A stretch of 64,000 nucleotides of DNA from Phyllostachys edulis (Eukaryota > Streptophyta > Magnoliopsida > Poales > Poaceae): positions 47,701,058 through 47,765,057 of the forward strand of contig CM070554.1 of assembly GCA_036346405.1 (NCBI GenBank), written 5' to 3'. Below are positions 44,321 to 57,084 of the stretch, piece after piece. Numbering within the stretch: position 1 is the stretch's first letter; every line of letters starts with the position of its first letter. A program made the translations under genes and the position numbers. Below the pieces are notes generated by a model. That model was not told the DNA's origin. It was given only the letters and a program-made list of their open reading frames with translations, and searched no databases.

Positions 44321-45230
44321 GACGGCGATGAGTTTAACATTATTTTGTATGCGTGTATTTTGAAACCATGGTAGGTTAGCAAGCAACATCATGTGTATTG
44401 ACATATTGCTAGCAAATGAAATAATGGTAGGCTAATTAGAAAAATCTTTAGATCGTGCCATGTAGTGTCATATTATCGATGGCGAAGCTAGAAAATTTAT
44501 GTGGGAGTGTAGCGATGATGGTAAAGACTAGGCTATTAAGCAATTATAATTTGAGCGAATGTTAGGGTTGGGTAAATGAGGCATTGTAAATATTGTATTC
44601 AAATAATATTTAATGTTTATATATAATTTATTCGCTTTTTTTTCGGTCGGTGACTACTTCACACATTTAGTTGGGAAAACAACTTAATTTCATGGAGTGT
44701 TGATCGGTAAATAAGTTTTAAATATGTGTGAACATATTATTAAAAACTTTGTAGTCATTACATAATATTTTGTTAGAAAATGGTGGTGCCGTGCATCTTA
44801 GAGCCCACACGGCACGGGTTCCATGCATATTGTTAATAGTTGTAAATAAGCGTAGTCGTAGGTTTGCATATAAAATCATGGTAGGTTACTTTGAAATCAT
44901 GGTAGGTCATGAACAAAAAATCACGTCGAGCTATGCTACAAGTAATTGAACCCACTAATTGTGTCGTAATTGCTAGCGAAAATTGATTTGCGGTATGGCT
45001 CCACGACCACAGTGAGTTCGGACTAACATTCGGCTGTTGGATAAAATTGAGTGGAAACATCTTTGCTGTGATGTCGTGTCCCTTAATGGGATTCGGCGTG
45101 GATTCATAATGACTTAGGGGTGTGTTAAATGTTGGATACCAAGCAGACTTGGAGGCGGACCTCTGTTGGGTAAACGAGTTTATGCACAAGGTATGCTACT
45201 TTTTGTGTCATATGTCCGCTATATAGTTAC
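44321..45230. other. Unassigned DNA
   Basis: No gene or known repeat seen. A GC-richer, possibly coding patch at 45000-45190 ends in a CAAGGTATGC donor-like site, but I could not identify a protein. Confidence 0.35.
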
Positions 45231-45746
45231 TTCTTGGTGCTTTGCGAGGTGAGCCATCTTAGGTCTTTTACCTCTCGCGCGGATGGTAGAGCCACCAAGG
45301 AGACACTCTCGTTCGATGGCAGGGGAGGTCGAGCAGTCCGGGGTAGTCCGCGGCGATTCTGTTCGACAGGTCTCTCTGATAGCCTGGTGGACGGTGGCGG
45401 CGAGGCACACCTTCCACCTCCCATTACGTGGAGATGGCCCCAACTCTGCGGGGATGTCTGCTTCTTGCTCGACACGCTTGCTCGCGAGGCCTTGCCTTCA
45501 TGGGATCGCTGTCGTGGCGCCAATGCTGCTAAGCGGTTTTAGGGTTGTTCTTGTTGAAGGCGCGCCGTCTCGACTTCAAGGCGGCGATGGCATAGCCCAC
45601 CCTGCGGTGGTTTCCGCGATTTTGAGTGCGTTATGCTACCTATTTTCTATATTCTACCGATGCACTATCCTATCCATATAGCGGGCTTGCTAATTATTAC
45701 GTTTGTGCGTAGTTCGAGTGGATGGTCCCGAGCCCACACAACAACC

Positions 45747-46110
45747 GGTGTCATGGCACCTCGGCGTACTGCTATGGCTCTTGATTTGAGTCTTGTTTAC
45801 GGCAGCCACGATGACTCCATCGGCCTTTGCCTCGTGGGGTATCACGAGGCCATCACCGATGGCGAGAGTTACATCAAGCAGGGATCGGCGTACTTGCCAC
45901 GACGTCTGCGTAGCATGTGCGTCGTCTGAGGGGCAAGCGGCATCTATCCTCACGGTGCCCCTCCCTCTGCGGTTGTGGTGCGTTCGAGTGCTTCTCTCGG
46001 GCGGCCCATCTTTGGTGAACTCTCTAGTTCTGTCTGGCTGACAAGTACCATGGGGGCCGCGATGGATCGGACGACGACCGTAGGTCCCTTTGGTGCGGTG
46101 AAGCAGTGCG
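45747..46110 (+). pseudogene. Unidentified open frame with one internal TGA
   Basis: From an ATG near 45750 (MAPRRTAMALDLSLVYG) the frame runs through HDDSIGLCLVGYHEAITDGE and PRRLRSMCVV to a TGA at 45928. It then stays open: GASGIYPHGAPPSAVVVRSS, IFGELSSSVWLTSTMGAAMD, VGPFGAVKQ. It reaches GTGCGTAC near 46110, which could be a splice donor. The TGA is one transition from CGA. Codon use looks protein-like, but I do not recognise the family; a TE-captured exon is plausible. Confidence 0.35.
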
Positions 46111-48147
46111 TACTTCCCTCTATCCTTCCTTGATCATATTACGGGTCATCCTTTATAACCAATATTGTGGCTCGCGAGCCGGTATACTGCGTTTAGGTCT
46201 GCGTGTGTCTGAGCACCGTGGAAGCGGATAGACCACCTTACCGCCAAATGACATGGTAGGGGAGTACTCACGATTAGGAGATGGAGGATAGTGCTCTGGG
46301 GGTCCTCCTTTGTCTTAGTGCGGCAAAGTGTCTTGGTAGATCACGAGCTTCGTTTTCGATGTGTTCTTGAGGACTTCTGCGGTGGATAGGGTGATGCACC
46401 AGCTCGGCCTCCGCTAGGTTGTTCGATTCCGTCGGGGCGATGGTGCCTAACTTCGACCCGTGTGAGTTACACACACAAAACATGTTCATATATTTTTGCG
46501 ATTACATTACGGCGGCTTCTAATTGCGATGAATGCGTTTACGTGGGAATAGGAAGGCGACTAGAGGAGGGGTGAATAGGCGCTTTCTCTAAATTTCACCT
46601 CGTCGAACTCAACACTACTTTCCTCCAATAGCTATAAAAGCTACGAAGATGCGTATCTCGAGCACGGCGGATCTGTGTTGAATCGATCAAACCGAAGCAA
46701 AAGACCAAAACAGCACTCACCGCGCATACATAAAATCCAAAGCATCCTCTCACGGTGAGCACAAGTAAACACCGAGAGGTACTAACTAGTAATAAACTAA
46801 TGGCTAGAACAAAACTTATGGATGAAATAGAATGCATCTAGATTACGTATTCTCTCGATCTCATCTTATGAGTCATGACAACAAGTCCAAGGTCACCCGG
46901 ACCATGTGTCTATTCAACTGATTCTGCTGAGTGGCCAAATATCTCATCGACTTTTGGAGATCGGACTAAAGACTAAAATTGCATTCATGTCACTTTCAAT
47001 CTGAGCAATAAACTAAGTTTGAAACATCAAATGTTGGGAATTAAAACCCTGGCCTCATCGCATCATATCAAGCACAGTGAAAACCCTTGCATCCAGGCAA
47101 AAAGGCGCCCACAGATCCAATTTTTGGTGGGTATTTGGGGAGCTACTCAAGCGCGTCGCCTACAGCTCGATTCTGCTGAGAGCACGAGTTTGCCACCGTT
47201 AGTACTTTTTCTACGAGGCGCTACATAGGCACCGCAGGCCGGCGAAATGACAAAAACAAATCTAAACTCAATGCAAGCAGATGGCTATTAAAACCAAGAC
47301 CTCATGCGTGTCCAACAAACCACCGAGATCCAGAACCAACAAGCTTGAAAAAGAAACTACAGACCAAGGAAAGAAAACAAAACTAAAAGCGGCAAAAGGC
47401 GGCTAGATCTTGGATCAACAAGAATACCAAAACACTTTACTCATACTCATGAAGCAAGGCGCAATCAATACATCCGCCTTTGCCAAACAAAAAATGCTAC
47501 AAACTGCGCGCAACAATGATTGATTGAATTGGGATGGCGGCACAAGCTAATAAAAGATCGGTCACACTTGCGATGGGCCAAGCAATCAACTTCTAACCCC
47601 AACCCAACAAGCAAGCAATAAAAAGCTAAAACGGCGGACATCAACACATCATGATGGCAATAAACAAATCGATTTTTACATCTAAGCCGCCAAGGCATCG
47701 GTTTCTAGGGTCTTCAACGGTGATTTCTATCGAAGGAAGCGATCGCCCTCTGACCTACCGCACATTCATTGGCGAGTCTGGTAGCCTTGCCTCTTGCTTT
47801 TTCTGACGTAGCGCCGCCTATCTTTTAGGGTAGCTCCTCTCTGACCGTATACAGGGCTCTTCGGCCTTACATTTTTTTACGGGAGGCGCGCCACACTAGC
47901 TCAGCAGCTAACCCTCGTGACGCTCGAGGCACTCCTCTGAGGCCCGCGATTTTGGGGCACCACCAAAAAGCTCCTCTTTTTCTCTTAGCGACCCCTCGGA
48001 ATATCCCATCTCCTATTCCTTTTATATGACACTCTTAACCCTAAAACCCTTTTTAGAATTGGTGCTAAACCTAATGGGCTTCGTTAAGGCCCAACAACAA
48101 CGGAACACACATACATAAATTAAAGCGCCGTCTTCAATTCTCTTGAC
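46111..48147. other. Unassigned repeat-like DNA
   Basis: CTAGAGGAGGGGTGAATAGG at 46560 is a phrase common in grass LTR elements. On the minus strand a CATATAAAAGG TATA-like box (48022-48032), preceded on that strand by ACCCTTTTAGGG-type sequence, suggests an LTR promoter in reverse. No LTR pair or protein domain could be established. Confidence 0.3.
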
Positions 48148-48498
48148 TTAAACTACTTCCTTTGCACCGTCCCATGATGGTTTAGCCAAGGTCACCAAGA
48201 TAGTATTTGGTAAAATTACCAAAATACCCTTCTCGATCTTTTCAGAAAGTGAGTCCATCTGCTTGGCACTTTCGCCTACTTTGCTTGCGTGTAGGTTGAT
48301 CAATGGCTCCATGTCGTCAAGTCTCTCCGTCCGGATCCCACGGCACTGCAAGCACCTACCAGCGACTCTGGCATCAGCATCAACGATCGCCGAAGATTCG
48401 ATCATCCTTGTCCATTCTGCGCCATGCTTGAATTCATTGACCTCACTGGCATCCTTGATGCGTTCTGGACCTCGGCTCTCCAAGCTTAGTCGATCCAC
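48148..48498 (-). CDS. Hypothetical open frame, 116 aa
   Basis: Minus-strand frame from ATG 48498 to TAA 48148. It is acidic/basic mixed and partly helical (NLHASKVGESAKQMDSLSEK), with a single CxxC (GRCLQCRG). No family is recognised. It lies in TE-like DNA and may be a chance frame or a fragment of a TE accessory protein. Confidence 0.25.
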   Translation of the reverse strand: MDRLSLESRGPERIKDASEVNEFKHGAEWTRMIESSAIVDADARVAGRCLQCRGIRTERLDDMEPLINLHASKVGESAKQMDSLSEKIEKGILVILPNTILVTLAKPSWDGAKEVV

Positions 48499-49633
48499 CT
48501 CGGCGTTGACCGTCGTTGACCTTCAACCCACCGCACAACAATAGACAAGCAAACCATTTTTGGGAACAAGTTCTTCACAACTTGACCCATGTTAGCAAAA
48601 CATGCAATATGCAACACATATGTATTATCAACAAGGATATGACCTATCCCAAAATCAATCCATAACTAATATCAACATTGACACAAAACGGTCCGAGACC
48701 ACGTGACTGACGAATCTGAAACTTTGTCGAAAACACTTGAAACTTCAAACCAAAAGCACCATTGCCAATTGTTTCATCATCCTAAGATCATAAGCATATC
48801 CCCATGATATCCACAGTTTCATAGGCATAATAGGAGGGTGGCACGGGACACGATGACGGCCAAGATAGGCGTGGGTGGTGAAGTGGGCGAACACCCTCAG
48901 GACTATGTGTAGGAGGGCGCCCGTCACGACCCAGTATCTGGCGAGTACCTACATAGGTGCACCTGAGCGCAGGCACCGGTTGGTGCATGTCGTTGACCCT
49001 CCCGCTCGCGTACCGGCACCGGCAAGCGCATATCACTGTACACTTACGTGCGGAACATGCACATCGCGGTACATACTATTGTGTTTTAAAATATCCGTCT
49101 GATTACCTCAATTACAATTTTGGCGCTTTCATGTACTCTTTGCGAGCGGACATCAACGTTGGGATGACCGAGGACTCCCAATCGATCTGGACAAAGGTAC
49201 GCCCATAGTGCGGAGGTGGCCTTGACGACTCTTGCGATTTGTCCGTCGGAGTCTGATGGGGCGAGACATGTCATGACCGGCGTCGTGCGGGGCGGTCGAG
49301 GAGGTAGTACGTCGGCGCATACCCAGGTGATGCGTCCTATAGCCCAATCGGGGAGGCTCGGGAGGGCACGCGCATGTGCCCACTGTGCAATGCCTTGGTA
49401 GGCTCGATGGTCTAGGTAGAGCGCGTGGAGTTGCGCTTACGCCGCCAGATATCCTTTCTTCCACGGCTTCGTATGAGCGTTATGGCGGTATGACCCTTCG
49501 CCGCGCACCATGGCCCCTGGCGAAGGTATGTTTCCTCTCTTCATGATCCTCATCCTCGAGATATTGTAGGGATTAACATTATTTGTCCTCTGGTTACAAG
49601 CTCAGCAGGGAGTTGAGCTCTCCCCATACGACA
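48499..49633. other. Unassigned DNA left of element E
   Basis: GC-richer stretches open on both strands (49090-49460) with donor-like AAAGGTACGC at 49192 and GAAGGTATG at 49523. No protein recognised. E inserted at its right border. Confidence 0.3.
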
Positions 49634-51124
49634 TGTTAGGGATACGGGTAGGCTACGATAGCTACAAAACAAAAATTTCTACCACGCAAACTAGGAAGCC
49701 AAGCAAGTAGATGATCACGGATCGTTACCACGAGCCTTGATAGCGGAAGAAGGGTTGGAGCAGCTGGTCCAGCGAGGCCAGCGTCGATGAAGTGGTGCAA
49801 TGTCGATGCGTCAACGTCGAAGCTGCGTCGATCACGATGGTCATAGTCGATCGTCCGGCGTCCTCGCGAGTCGATCGACTCCTCCGGCAACCTCTGCGGT
49901 TCATTGTGAAGATCACGGATCGTTCTCAAAGCGCCTTGATCGTAGTAAGCGCCTCTCACGGTATCCACACATCCAAGGAAGGAACAACCGTACACGGTGT
50001 ACTAGCACCAAGCCACCGGCGAGCTCTCAAAGATGGCGGCTAGGGTTTGGTAGTGATTCTCTCCTCCCCAAACGACCTCATGCATCTCCTTATAGTGCTC
50101 GTGGCGAATCCTATCCAAACACGTTTGTGAATCGTATCCATACTAGTTTGTTCCAACCCATTAAGTGTGTGTGACCACAGCAGGTTCATGCGTGTCGGTT
50201 GTGACTTGAAACCCTTTCCGACCACGAATCGTGGCGGTTCCTAGCGAACATAGCGATTCCAGAATACACATAAATCCGTCGGATGAACCTTAATGTAATA
50301 TGATCTCTGACCAGGTCCTCATCATTACGACCAGGTCCTATCTCTATCTGACAGGTTAAGTATTTGGTCACGACCGATTCGCAACTCCTTACGACGAGTT
50401 CTGACCACTCTGTGATTACGTTCGACGATCTCGATCATTTCGTATCTCCATACGACCGATTAAATGGCGATCGAGCTAAAGTGACCTACCGTGTATTCTC
50501 CTTTTGCCTCACAATATCTCGTTGAACTTGGTGAGATGTTGTGTCATCCATGGGGTGTTCAATACTTTCTCGATCGAGTGTCGGATAACTTTCGTGGTCG
50601 AACACTTGACCACTAGTGGCATAGCCATGCACTTTCTTTATCCGAATTACAGCGAGGGGCGGAGACATCTCTCATGTTATTGTAGGAGGGCAAATCCATA
50701 TCCGACCAGGTCACATTCCTTCCCATGTTTCATAGCATGCAGAAAGCTACCTTTATAGCGGCTTGAGACCAACTAACGACACATAGAATCATAACAATCT
50801 CAATAGTGTCTCAAGGTGGGTCTAATCAACACCATGTTCTCTAACATGTGTCCATATTATTGGTTTGATATCTACATATCCATGACTTGTGAAACATAGT
50901 CATCAACCAATACATATGCTAGTCTATTCATATGTGTCCCCATATGTTTCAGGCCGAGAACATTTAGAATAATCATCGCGAGGAATATAAAGTTTCACAA
51001 TCAAGTCACATACTTGATAATAAATATTAACAATATTATTCAAGGAACAAGATAACATATTATCAATGTCATGAACATAATGAAATATAATAATCTCTAT
51101 GATTGCCTCTAGGGCATATTTCCA
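49634..51124 (-). repeat. 3' LTR of element E (1.49 kb)
   Basis: Aligns to 55500-57084 but lacks about 90 bp present there (56617-56720 region) and the first bases TGT/T. On the minus strand it begins TGGAAATATGCCC directly after truncated RT, without a polypurine tract. Confidence 0.9.
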
Positions 51125-51750
51125 TGATTTTATGATTCAAGCATTGGAATGTCATTTGCGACCCGATAGTATGTCATCTACATACAAGATCGAGAATAAC
51201 AAGTGCGCTCACTAACCTTCATGTAAACACATGGTTCTTCTTTGTTCTTAGATGAAACCAAACCTTTTGATATCCTTATCAAAGCGTATATTCAACTCCG
51301 AGATGCTTGCTTCAACCCATAAATGGACTTTTGAAGTTTGCATACCTTACTAGCATTCTTTGGATCGACAAAACCTTGAGGTTGTGTCATGTACACATCC
51401 TCGTCTAGGTTTCCATTAAGGAAAGCTGTTTTGACATCCATTTGCCATATCTCATAGTCGAAATATGCGACAATAGCTAGAATGATCCGAGCAGATTTAA
51501 ACATAAGCTCTTTGGTGAGAAGGTCTCATAAGTAGTCAACTCCTTGAACTTGTCGAAACCTTTTTGCGACTAGTCGAGCTTTATGAATATGAACATTTCC
51601 ATCCATATCAATCTTTTTTGTAGATCCATTTGCACTAATGGTTTTAACACCATCAAGTGGATCGACCGAGTTCAAACCGATTTTCTCTCATGGAGTCTAT
51701 TTGGTTCATGGATCCAAGCCATTTCTCTGATGCAGGTCCATCATCCTTCC
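51125..51750 (-). pseudogene. pol: Reverse transcriptase of element E, truncated after YVDD
   Basis: The frame 51504-51292 reads RIILAIVAYFDYEIWQMDVK, KTAFLNGNLDEDVYMTQPQG and KVCKLQKSIYGLKQASRS. Downstream lie ILYVDDIL (YVDD at 51184-51173) and NDIPMLES, where the sequence switches directly to the 3' LTR. These are the standard copia RT motifs. The rest of RT and RNase H are gone, so E cannot complete reverse transcription. Confidence 0.92.
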
Positions 51751-53100
51751 TCATAAATCTTAGGCTCACCATTATTCAATAATAATCGTCATGCCCATAC
51801 CTTGTAGGAAATTGTGCGGCCTTGCCTTTTAGATCTCGTGTGGTGGTGCCTCATCTCTGAGTTCAACAACATTTTGTTCATCGATTAGAGGTTGATAGGA
51901 GTTGAAACACTTTCGACATTTTCCAAATTTCTTGAGTTGCACCTTTCTCCCATGACTCCTTCTAAAAAACTCTTTCTCCAAAAAGACACCATTTAAGACA
52001 ACAAAACTTTGCCTTCTTCTTGTTTATAGAAATAATATCATTTGGTTTCCCTAGGATATCCTATAAAGAAGCATTTATCAACTTGGTGTGAGTTTATCGG
52101 ACATTAAGCGTTTAACATACACATCACATCCCCAAATCTTTAGAAAACACAAACTAGGACTCTTCGGTCCACATCTCATATGGTGTCTTATCTCTGATTT
52201 AGATGGTACCATATTTAAAATAAGCGGCGGTTTCTAGGCGTAACCCCAAAAATACAATGGCGGATCCGATTGGCTCATCATCGATCGAACCACGTCCAAC
52301 AAGATCTGATTACCGCGCTTGGACACCCCATTCCATTGTGGAGTGCCGGTGGTGTAGTAGTGGAACAATTCCTCATTGTTTCAAATGATCACCAAATTCA
52401 TGGCTCAAAAATTCACCTCGCGATCGGATCGTAAAGATTTGATTGTCTTGCCAAGATGATTACATGCCTCATTACGGAACTCCTTGAACATTTCAAGGAT
52501 TCCGACTTGTACCTCATTAAATAGATATATCCATATCTAATATAATCATTGGTGAAAATCTTGAAATCTGAAAACCACCTCTAGTATCGTGCTCATTGGT
52601 CCACATACATCGGAATGTATGAGTGCCAAGCTGGTGGGGCGATCCTTTCACTCCGACCCGGTGAAAGGTGTGTTGGTCATCTTTAGAAGCGAGGCAAGAT
52701 TCTCATGTTCAAAGGATTCCAAATCAAATGAGTTTAGAGTTCCATCATCATGGAGCTTTTTCATGCTTTTTCACTTATGTGACCCAAGCGACAATGCCAA
52801 ATGAAAGTGGAATTCATTTCATTAGGCGAAGCCTTGTCGCATTAATATTATAGAGCGGATGCATCAAAAGATTTAAAATAAACAACCCATTCAAAACAGG
52901 TGCATAGCCACAAAACACTTAGTTCAAAAATATAGAACAACCATTGTTCTCAATAATGAATTATAACCCTCTGTCATCAAACATGATGCGGAGATGATGT
53001 TCTACTTATGGGTTTGGAGCGTAATAACAATTATTCAATTCCATAATAAATCCACGAAGGCAAAAGTAATGTCAAAGTCGGCGGCTAATCACGGTAACCC
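51751..53100 (-). pseudogene. pol: Integrase of element E
   Basis: Minus-strand pieces: HKFDLESFEHENLASL (near 52720), MTNTPFTGSEG, YGYIYLFNEVQ (near 52525), SLRSDREGEFLSHEFGDHLK (near 52430-52375) with the second catalytic Asp, KTPYEMWTEES near 52170, and GEREFFRRSHGRKVQL near 51965. All match the copia integrase order and the Angela-type GKAR..EKEF phrases. Many stops and frame changes. Confidence 0.87.
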
Positions 53101-53129
53101 TTGCTTTATTCGTAGCGAAGATCCATCTA

Positions 53130-53260
53130 GCCTCTTGTAATTCTCCTACTCCTTGTTAGACTACGCATCGTATTGCGGATATGAGCAATCGATCCGGTAT
53201 CAAATACCCATGAGTTAACAGAAGAGTCAGCAAGAAAAACATTTATAACATTAATACATG
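53130..53260 (-). pseudogene. pol: Protease active-site region of element E
   Basis: The minus strand reads FLADSSVNSWVFDTGSIAHI, with the catalytic DTGS at about 53201-53190. This is the copia form (WIFDTGAS..HI). It follows gag as expected. Confidence 0.85.
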
Positions 53261-53291
53261 TAGTGGAAGTTTTAGTCCCACCATTCTTTTT

Positions 53292-54123
53292 CTAATCAGC
53301 TAGGTATTTCTTGCAGTTCCTCTTCCAATGGCCTAGCTCTTTGCAGTAAAAGCATTCATTCTCTTGAGTCGGGCCGGACTTAGTGGGCTTAGGCTTGTCA
53401 GTTTTGATCTCATCAGAAACTTTAGCCTTGCCCTTTTTCTTGACCCATGTTTTGGCCTTCTTCTTGAAGCTTGTACTCTTTTGCACCATCATCACATGGT
53501 ATTGTTGCTTTTCTTAATCTTGCCCTCTTGCTATCTAAAGCATCATATCACGGTTTGGTGAGATTCTTGTTTAAGCCATTCATATGGAAGTTCAAAATGG
53601 CGGCCATAGCTTCTGAGAGCGAAGCAAGAATCAAATCTGTAGCCAACTCTTGACTAAGTTGAAAACCAAGTTTTTCCAAGCTCCGTGTGTAACCAACCAT
53701 CTTGATTACATGCGGGCTCACCGGACTACCCTCAGCTAACCTACACCCAAACAAGTTCTTTGAGATCTCACATCTCTCGGTTCTTGCTTGTGTCTCAAAC
53801 ATGTCTTGGCGCCACGATCATATCATAGGCCTCAATGTTCTTAAACTACTTCTAAAGGTGCGAGTTCATGGCGGCAAGCATGAGGCAGCTAACATCAAGG
53901 GATTCATCACATGCCCTTTTATAGGCGGTTTTAAGAGTAGCGGCGACATTTAAATACGCACATGTCTGGAATTAGTTCTTACGGAACATGTTCCTTTTTA
54001 TCTTGCCTAAGAACAATTCTTAGGTTCGGGACCAGATCCATAAAATTTGTTCCATTCAGTTTTTCCTTTCAAGTATCGAGCGTAAAAGCAAAGCTGGATG
54101 TAGAGTCTGACGATTGGTGCCAT
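53292..54123 (-). pseudogene. gag: gag of element E with intact CCHC zinc knuckle
   Basis: Start ATG at 54123-54121, in the same context (GTAGATCATGGC) as the gag start of element G at 63995. The middle part 53802-53548 reads QARTERCEISKNLFGCRLAE and LATDLILASLSEAMAAILNF, the UBN2-type copia gag. A Lys-rich stretch (KKKAKTWVKKKGKAKVSDE) leads to the zinc knuckle CFYCKELGHWKRNC at 53354-53313, with all four ligands kept. Several early stops and frame changes occur. Confidence 0.9.
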
Positions 54124-55482
54124 GATCTACAACATAAAATATATGCAAAACTAAGACATATGTTCAAGAAAAGTAACTTCTATTAAACAATTAAATAAAG
54201 ATACTCCCACTTAATACCATATCCCTCTTATGACATTTAGTGATTCAAGATCCATAATCATTTAATCTACTAGTGAGCTTTGGCATCACTGCTAGAAGAC
54301 TAGTGAAAATGGTAAGCAACCCTTTCTAATCATATCTCTATATGACTCCTGTTGTTGGGCAGCATCTCTATGCTTCGGCACCCAACCCTTATGCCCCAAG
54401 GTCCATAACTGTTATGATAACCTTGTTAAGTTAAACCAATACTCAGCGTGTAAGTGTCTGACACAAACCGATCTAGTCAAGTAGAGTTAATGGCACTCTG
54501 CTTTGGCAAGACCTACCATTAAAATACATGACTTTGAATGGTGAAGCATATTTGTGAGGGCACCAATTTAACTTAGTATTTTGTGAGGGAATTTATACTT
54601 ATACCATGTTAAAAACATTTAAAGCAAAATAACATGCATAGAAATAAATGAATAGGAATATAAAGGCATTCACAGACAATCAAATTGCATTGTGATATAG
54701 TATGACCCTTCCACATGGTGATCTCCATACGCCATGCATCTCAGTCGCCATGTCTCCAAGTGGTCAACTCCTCCAAGTACTCCCACTAAGCCATTACTCC
54801 TAATAGCATACTAGTAATGAATTACAAAAGTGAAGAAGCATCACAAGTCGACCTTGAGCCGTTATACAAATATATCTGACCTTGGGCTGCAATAAGCATG
54901 ACCACCTTGGTCATGAACATTACACTAAACATTCATCTCATACATCATGGGTCATACTATTCACATCAATCCTGCAAAAACAAGTTATGCATGGAATCCA
55001 ATTCTATTGGGCGACATAACACATACCACCTATAACACGCGGTACGATTAGCCAGCACGGCGGTCCCTAGCAGAACATAGCAGAAAATTTTCCGGAACAT
55101 GAATCTTATTCACGTATCCAAGCCTTGGAAATCATCGGATTAATCATATTAACCATATTAACCCTATTCCGAACCAATCTGATCATTGCCTTGATACGAC
55201 CACACACTACGTCACACTCCGATGGCGGAATTCCGACCGGTAGAAGTGATATACAGTATGGTCGTGAACAAGCACAACAAACCATCTGGTCCTTTTAGCT
55301 CATACCTCCTCGTAGACCCATGTACTACCACCGAAAAACCGATCGATCTTATCGACCAGGGATTAGATCATTCCATCTATACGAACCGATCTAGGTTACG
55401 AGACCCGACCAGTAATAGATCCAATCTACTACTACCACATATCAAGTATAAATGATCGATCCAGTTAAAAACTACAGCGAGG
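54124..55482 (-). other. Leader of element E between PBS and gag
   Basis: About 1.36 kb with no protein motif. It aligns in reverse to the leader of element G (62762-63994), which shows both are the same family. Confidence 0.75.
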
Positions 55483-55497
55483 ATGGCTCTAATACCC
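55483..55497 (-). other. Primer-binding site of element E
   Basis: The minus strand reads GGGTATTAGAGCCAT directly after the LTR end (CCCAAACA, low border 55500). It is a degenerate initiator-Met type TGGTATCAGAGCCAT. Confidence 0.8.
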
Positions 55498-55499
55498 TT

Positions 55500-57084
55500 T
55501 GTTTGGGATACGGGTGAGGCTACGATAGCTACAAAACAAAAAATTCTACCCGCATAAACCAAGAAGCCAAGCAAGTAGAAGATCTCGGATCATTACCACG
55601 GAGCCAGCGGCGGAAGAAGGGTTGGAAGCGACTGGTCTAATGAGGCGCGTCGATGAAGTGGTCGTAGTCAATCGTCAACGTCGAGCACATCGATGTAGTG
55701 GTGCGTGGTCGATCGTCGGCGTCCTCGTGGTCGTCGTCTCCTCCGGCAACCTCTGGAGTTCCTTGTGAAGATCGCGGATCCTCAAAGCACAACGATTGTA
55801 ATCTTGCCTCTCGGTATCCACCGTCCGAGGAAGGAACAACAGTATGTCGGTGTACTAGGACCAAGCCGCCTGTGAGCTCTCCGGGAAGATGGCGGCTAGG
55901 GTTTGATAGTGATTCTCTCCTCCCGAACGACCTCATGCATCTCCTTATATAGTGCTCGTGGCGGATCCTACGAACACGTTTGGAATCGTATCCGTCTTGG
56001 TTTGTTCCAACCCGATTAAGTGTGTGACCACAGTAGGTTCATGCGTGTCGGTTGTGACTGGAAACCCTTTCCGACCCACGCAGTCGTAGTGGTTCCTAGC
56101 GAGAACATAGTGATTCTGAATACACATAAATCCGTCGGACGAACCTTAATGCAATATGATCTACGACCAGGTCCTCATCACTTACAACTAGGTCCTATCT
56201 CTATACGATCAGTTCGTATTTGGTCACGACCAGTTCACAACTCCTTACGACCAGGTTACGACCACTCTGTGATTATGTTCGACCGATCTCGACCAGCTCG
56301 TATCTCCATACGACCGGTTAAATGGCGGTCGAACTAAGTGACCTACTCGTGTATTCTTCCTTTGCCTCACAATATCTGGTTTAACTCCAGGTGAGATGTT
56401 GTGTCATCCATGGACTGTTCAATACTTTCTCGATCGAGTGTCGGATAACTTTACCCACCGAACACTTTGACCACTAGTGGCATGGCCATGCACTTTCTTT
56501 ATCCGATTACAACGAGGGGCCCAGAGACATCTCTACTGCTATGTTAGGAGGGGCAAATCCCATATCCAACCAGTCACATTCCTCCCCATGTTTTATAGCA
56601 TACCCGAAAGTTACCTTTATAACTACCTAGTTATGGTGTAGCATTTGGCAACCCCTAAGAGTGCTATTACACATGTGAAACCATCGATCTCGGTCTAAGG
56701 ATTATACATCATCATTGCTTGAGACCAACTAACGACACATAGAATCATAACAATCTCAATAGTGTCTCAAGGTGGGTCTAATCCAACACCATGTTCTCTA
56801 ACATGTGTCCATATTATTGGTTTGATATCTACATATCCATGACTTGTAAAACATAGTCATCAACCAATACATATGCTAGTCTATTCATATGTGTCCTCAT
56901 ATGTTTCCGACCGATGACATTTAAGAATAATCATCGCGAAAATATAGAGTTTCACAATCAAGTCACATACTTGATAATAAATATTAACAATATTATTCTA
57001 GGGACAAGATAACATATTATCAATATCATGAACATAATGAAATATAATCATCTCTATGATTGCCTTTAGGACATATTTCCAACA
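55500..57084 (-). repeat. 5' LTR of element E (1.59 kb)
   Basis: Minus-strand start TGTTGGAAATATG at 57084, end CCAAACA at 55500. TATA box CACTATATAAGGAG on the minus strand at 55954-55941. Contains many GACCAGGTC / TACGACC phrases at 56140-56340. Confidence 0.9.

Larger units (their letters stand above)
49634..57084 (-). mobile_element. Element E: Angela-like Ty1/copia retrotransposon, minus strand, RT-deleted
   Basis: LTRs at 55500-57084 (5') and 49634-51124 (3') on the minus strand. The 5' LTR starts TGTTGGAAATATGTCC, the start typical of Angela/BARE-type grass copia elements. Flanks are CGACA (49629-49633) and CGATA (57085-57089), a five-base target duplication with one transition. The internal order is gag, protease, integrase, RT, the copia order. 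The element lacks the end of RT and all RNase H. Confidence 0.92.

Noticed and set aside
49153..49464. Minus-strand Pro/Arg/Ser-rich frame of 103 codons
   Set aside because: GC-rich DNA open on both strands; no motif supports coding.
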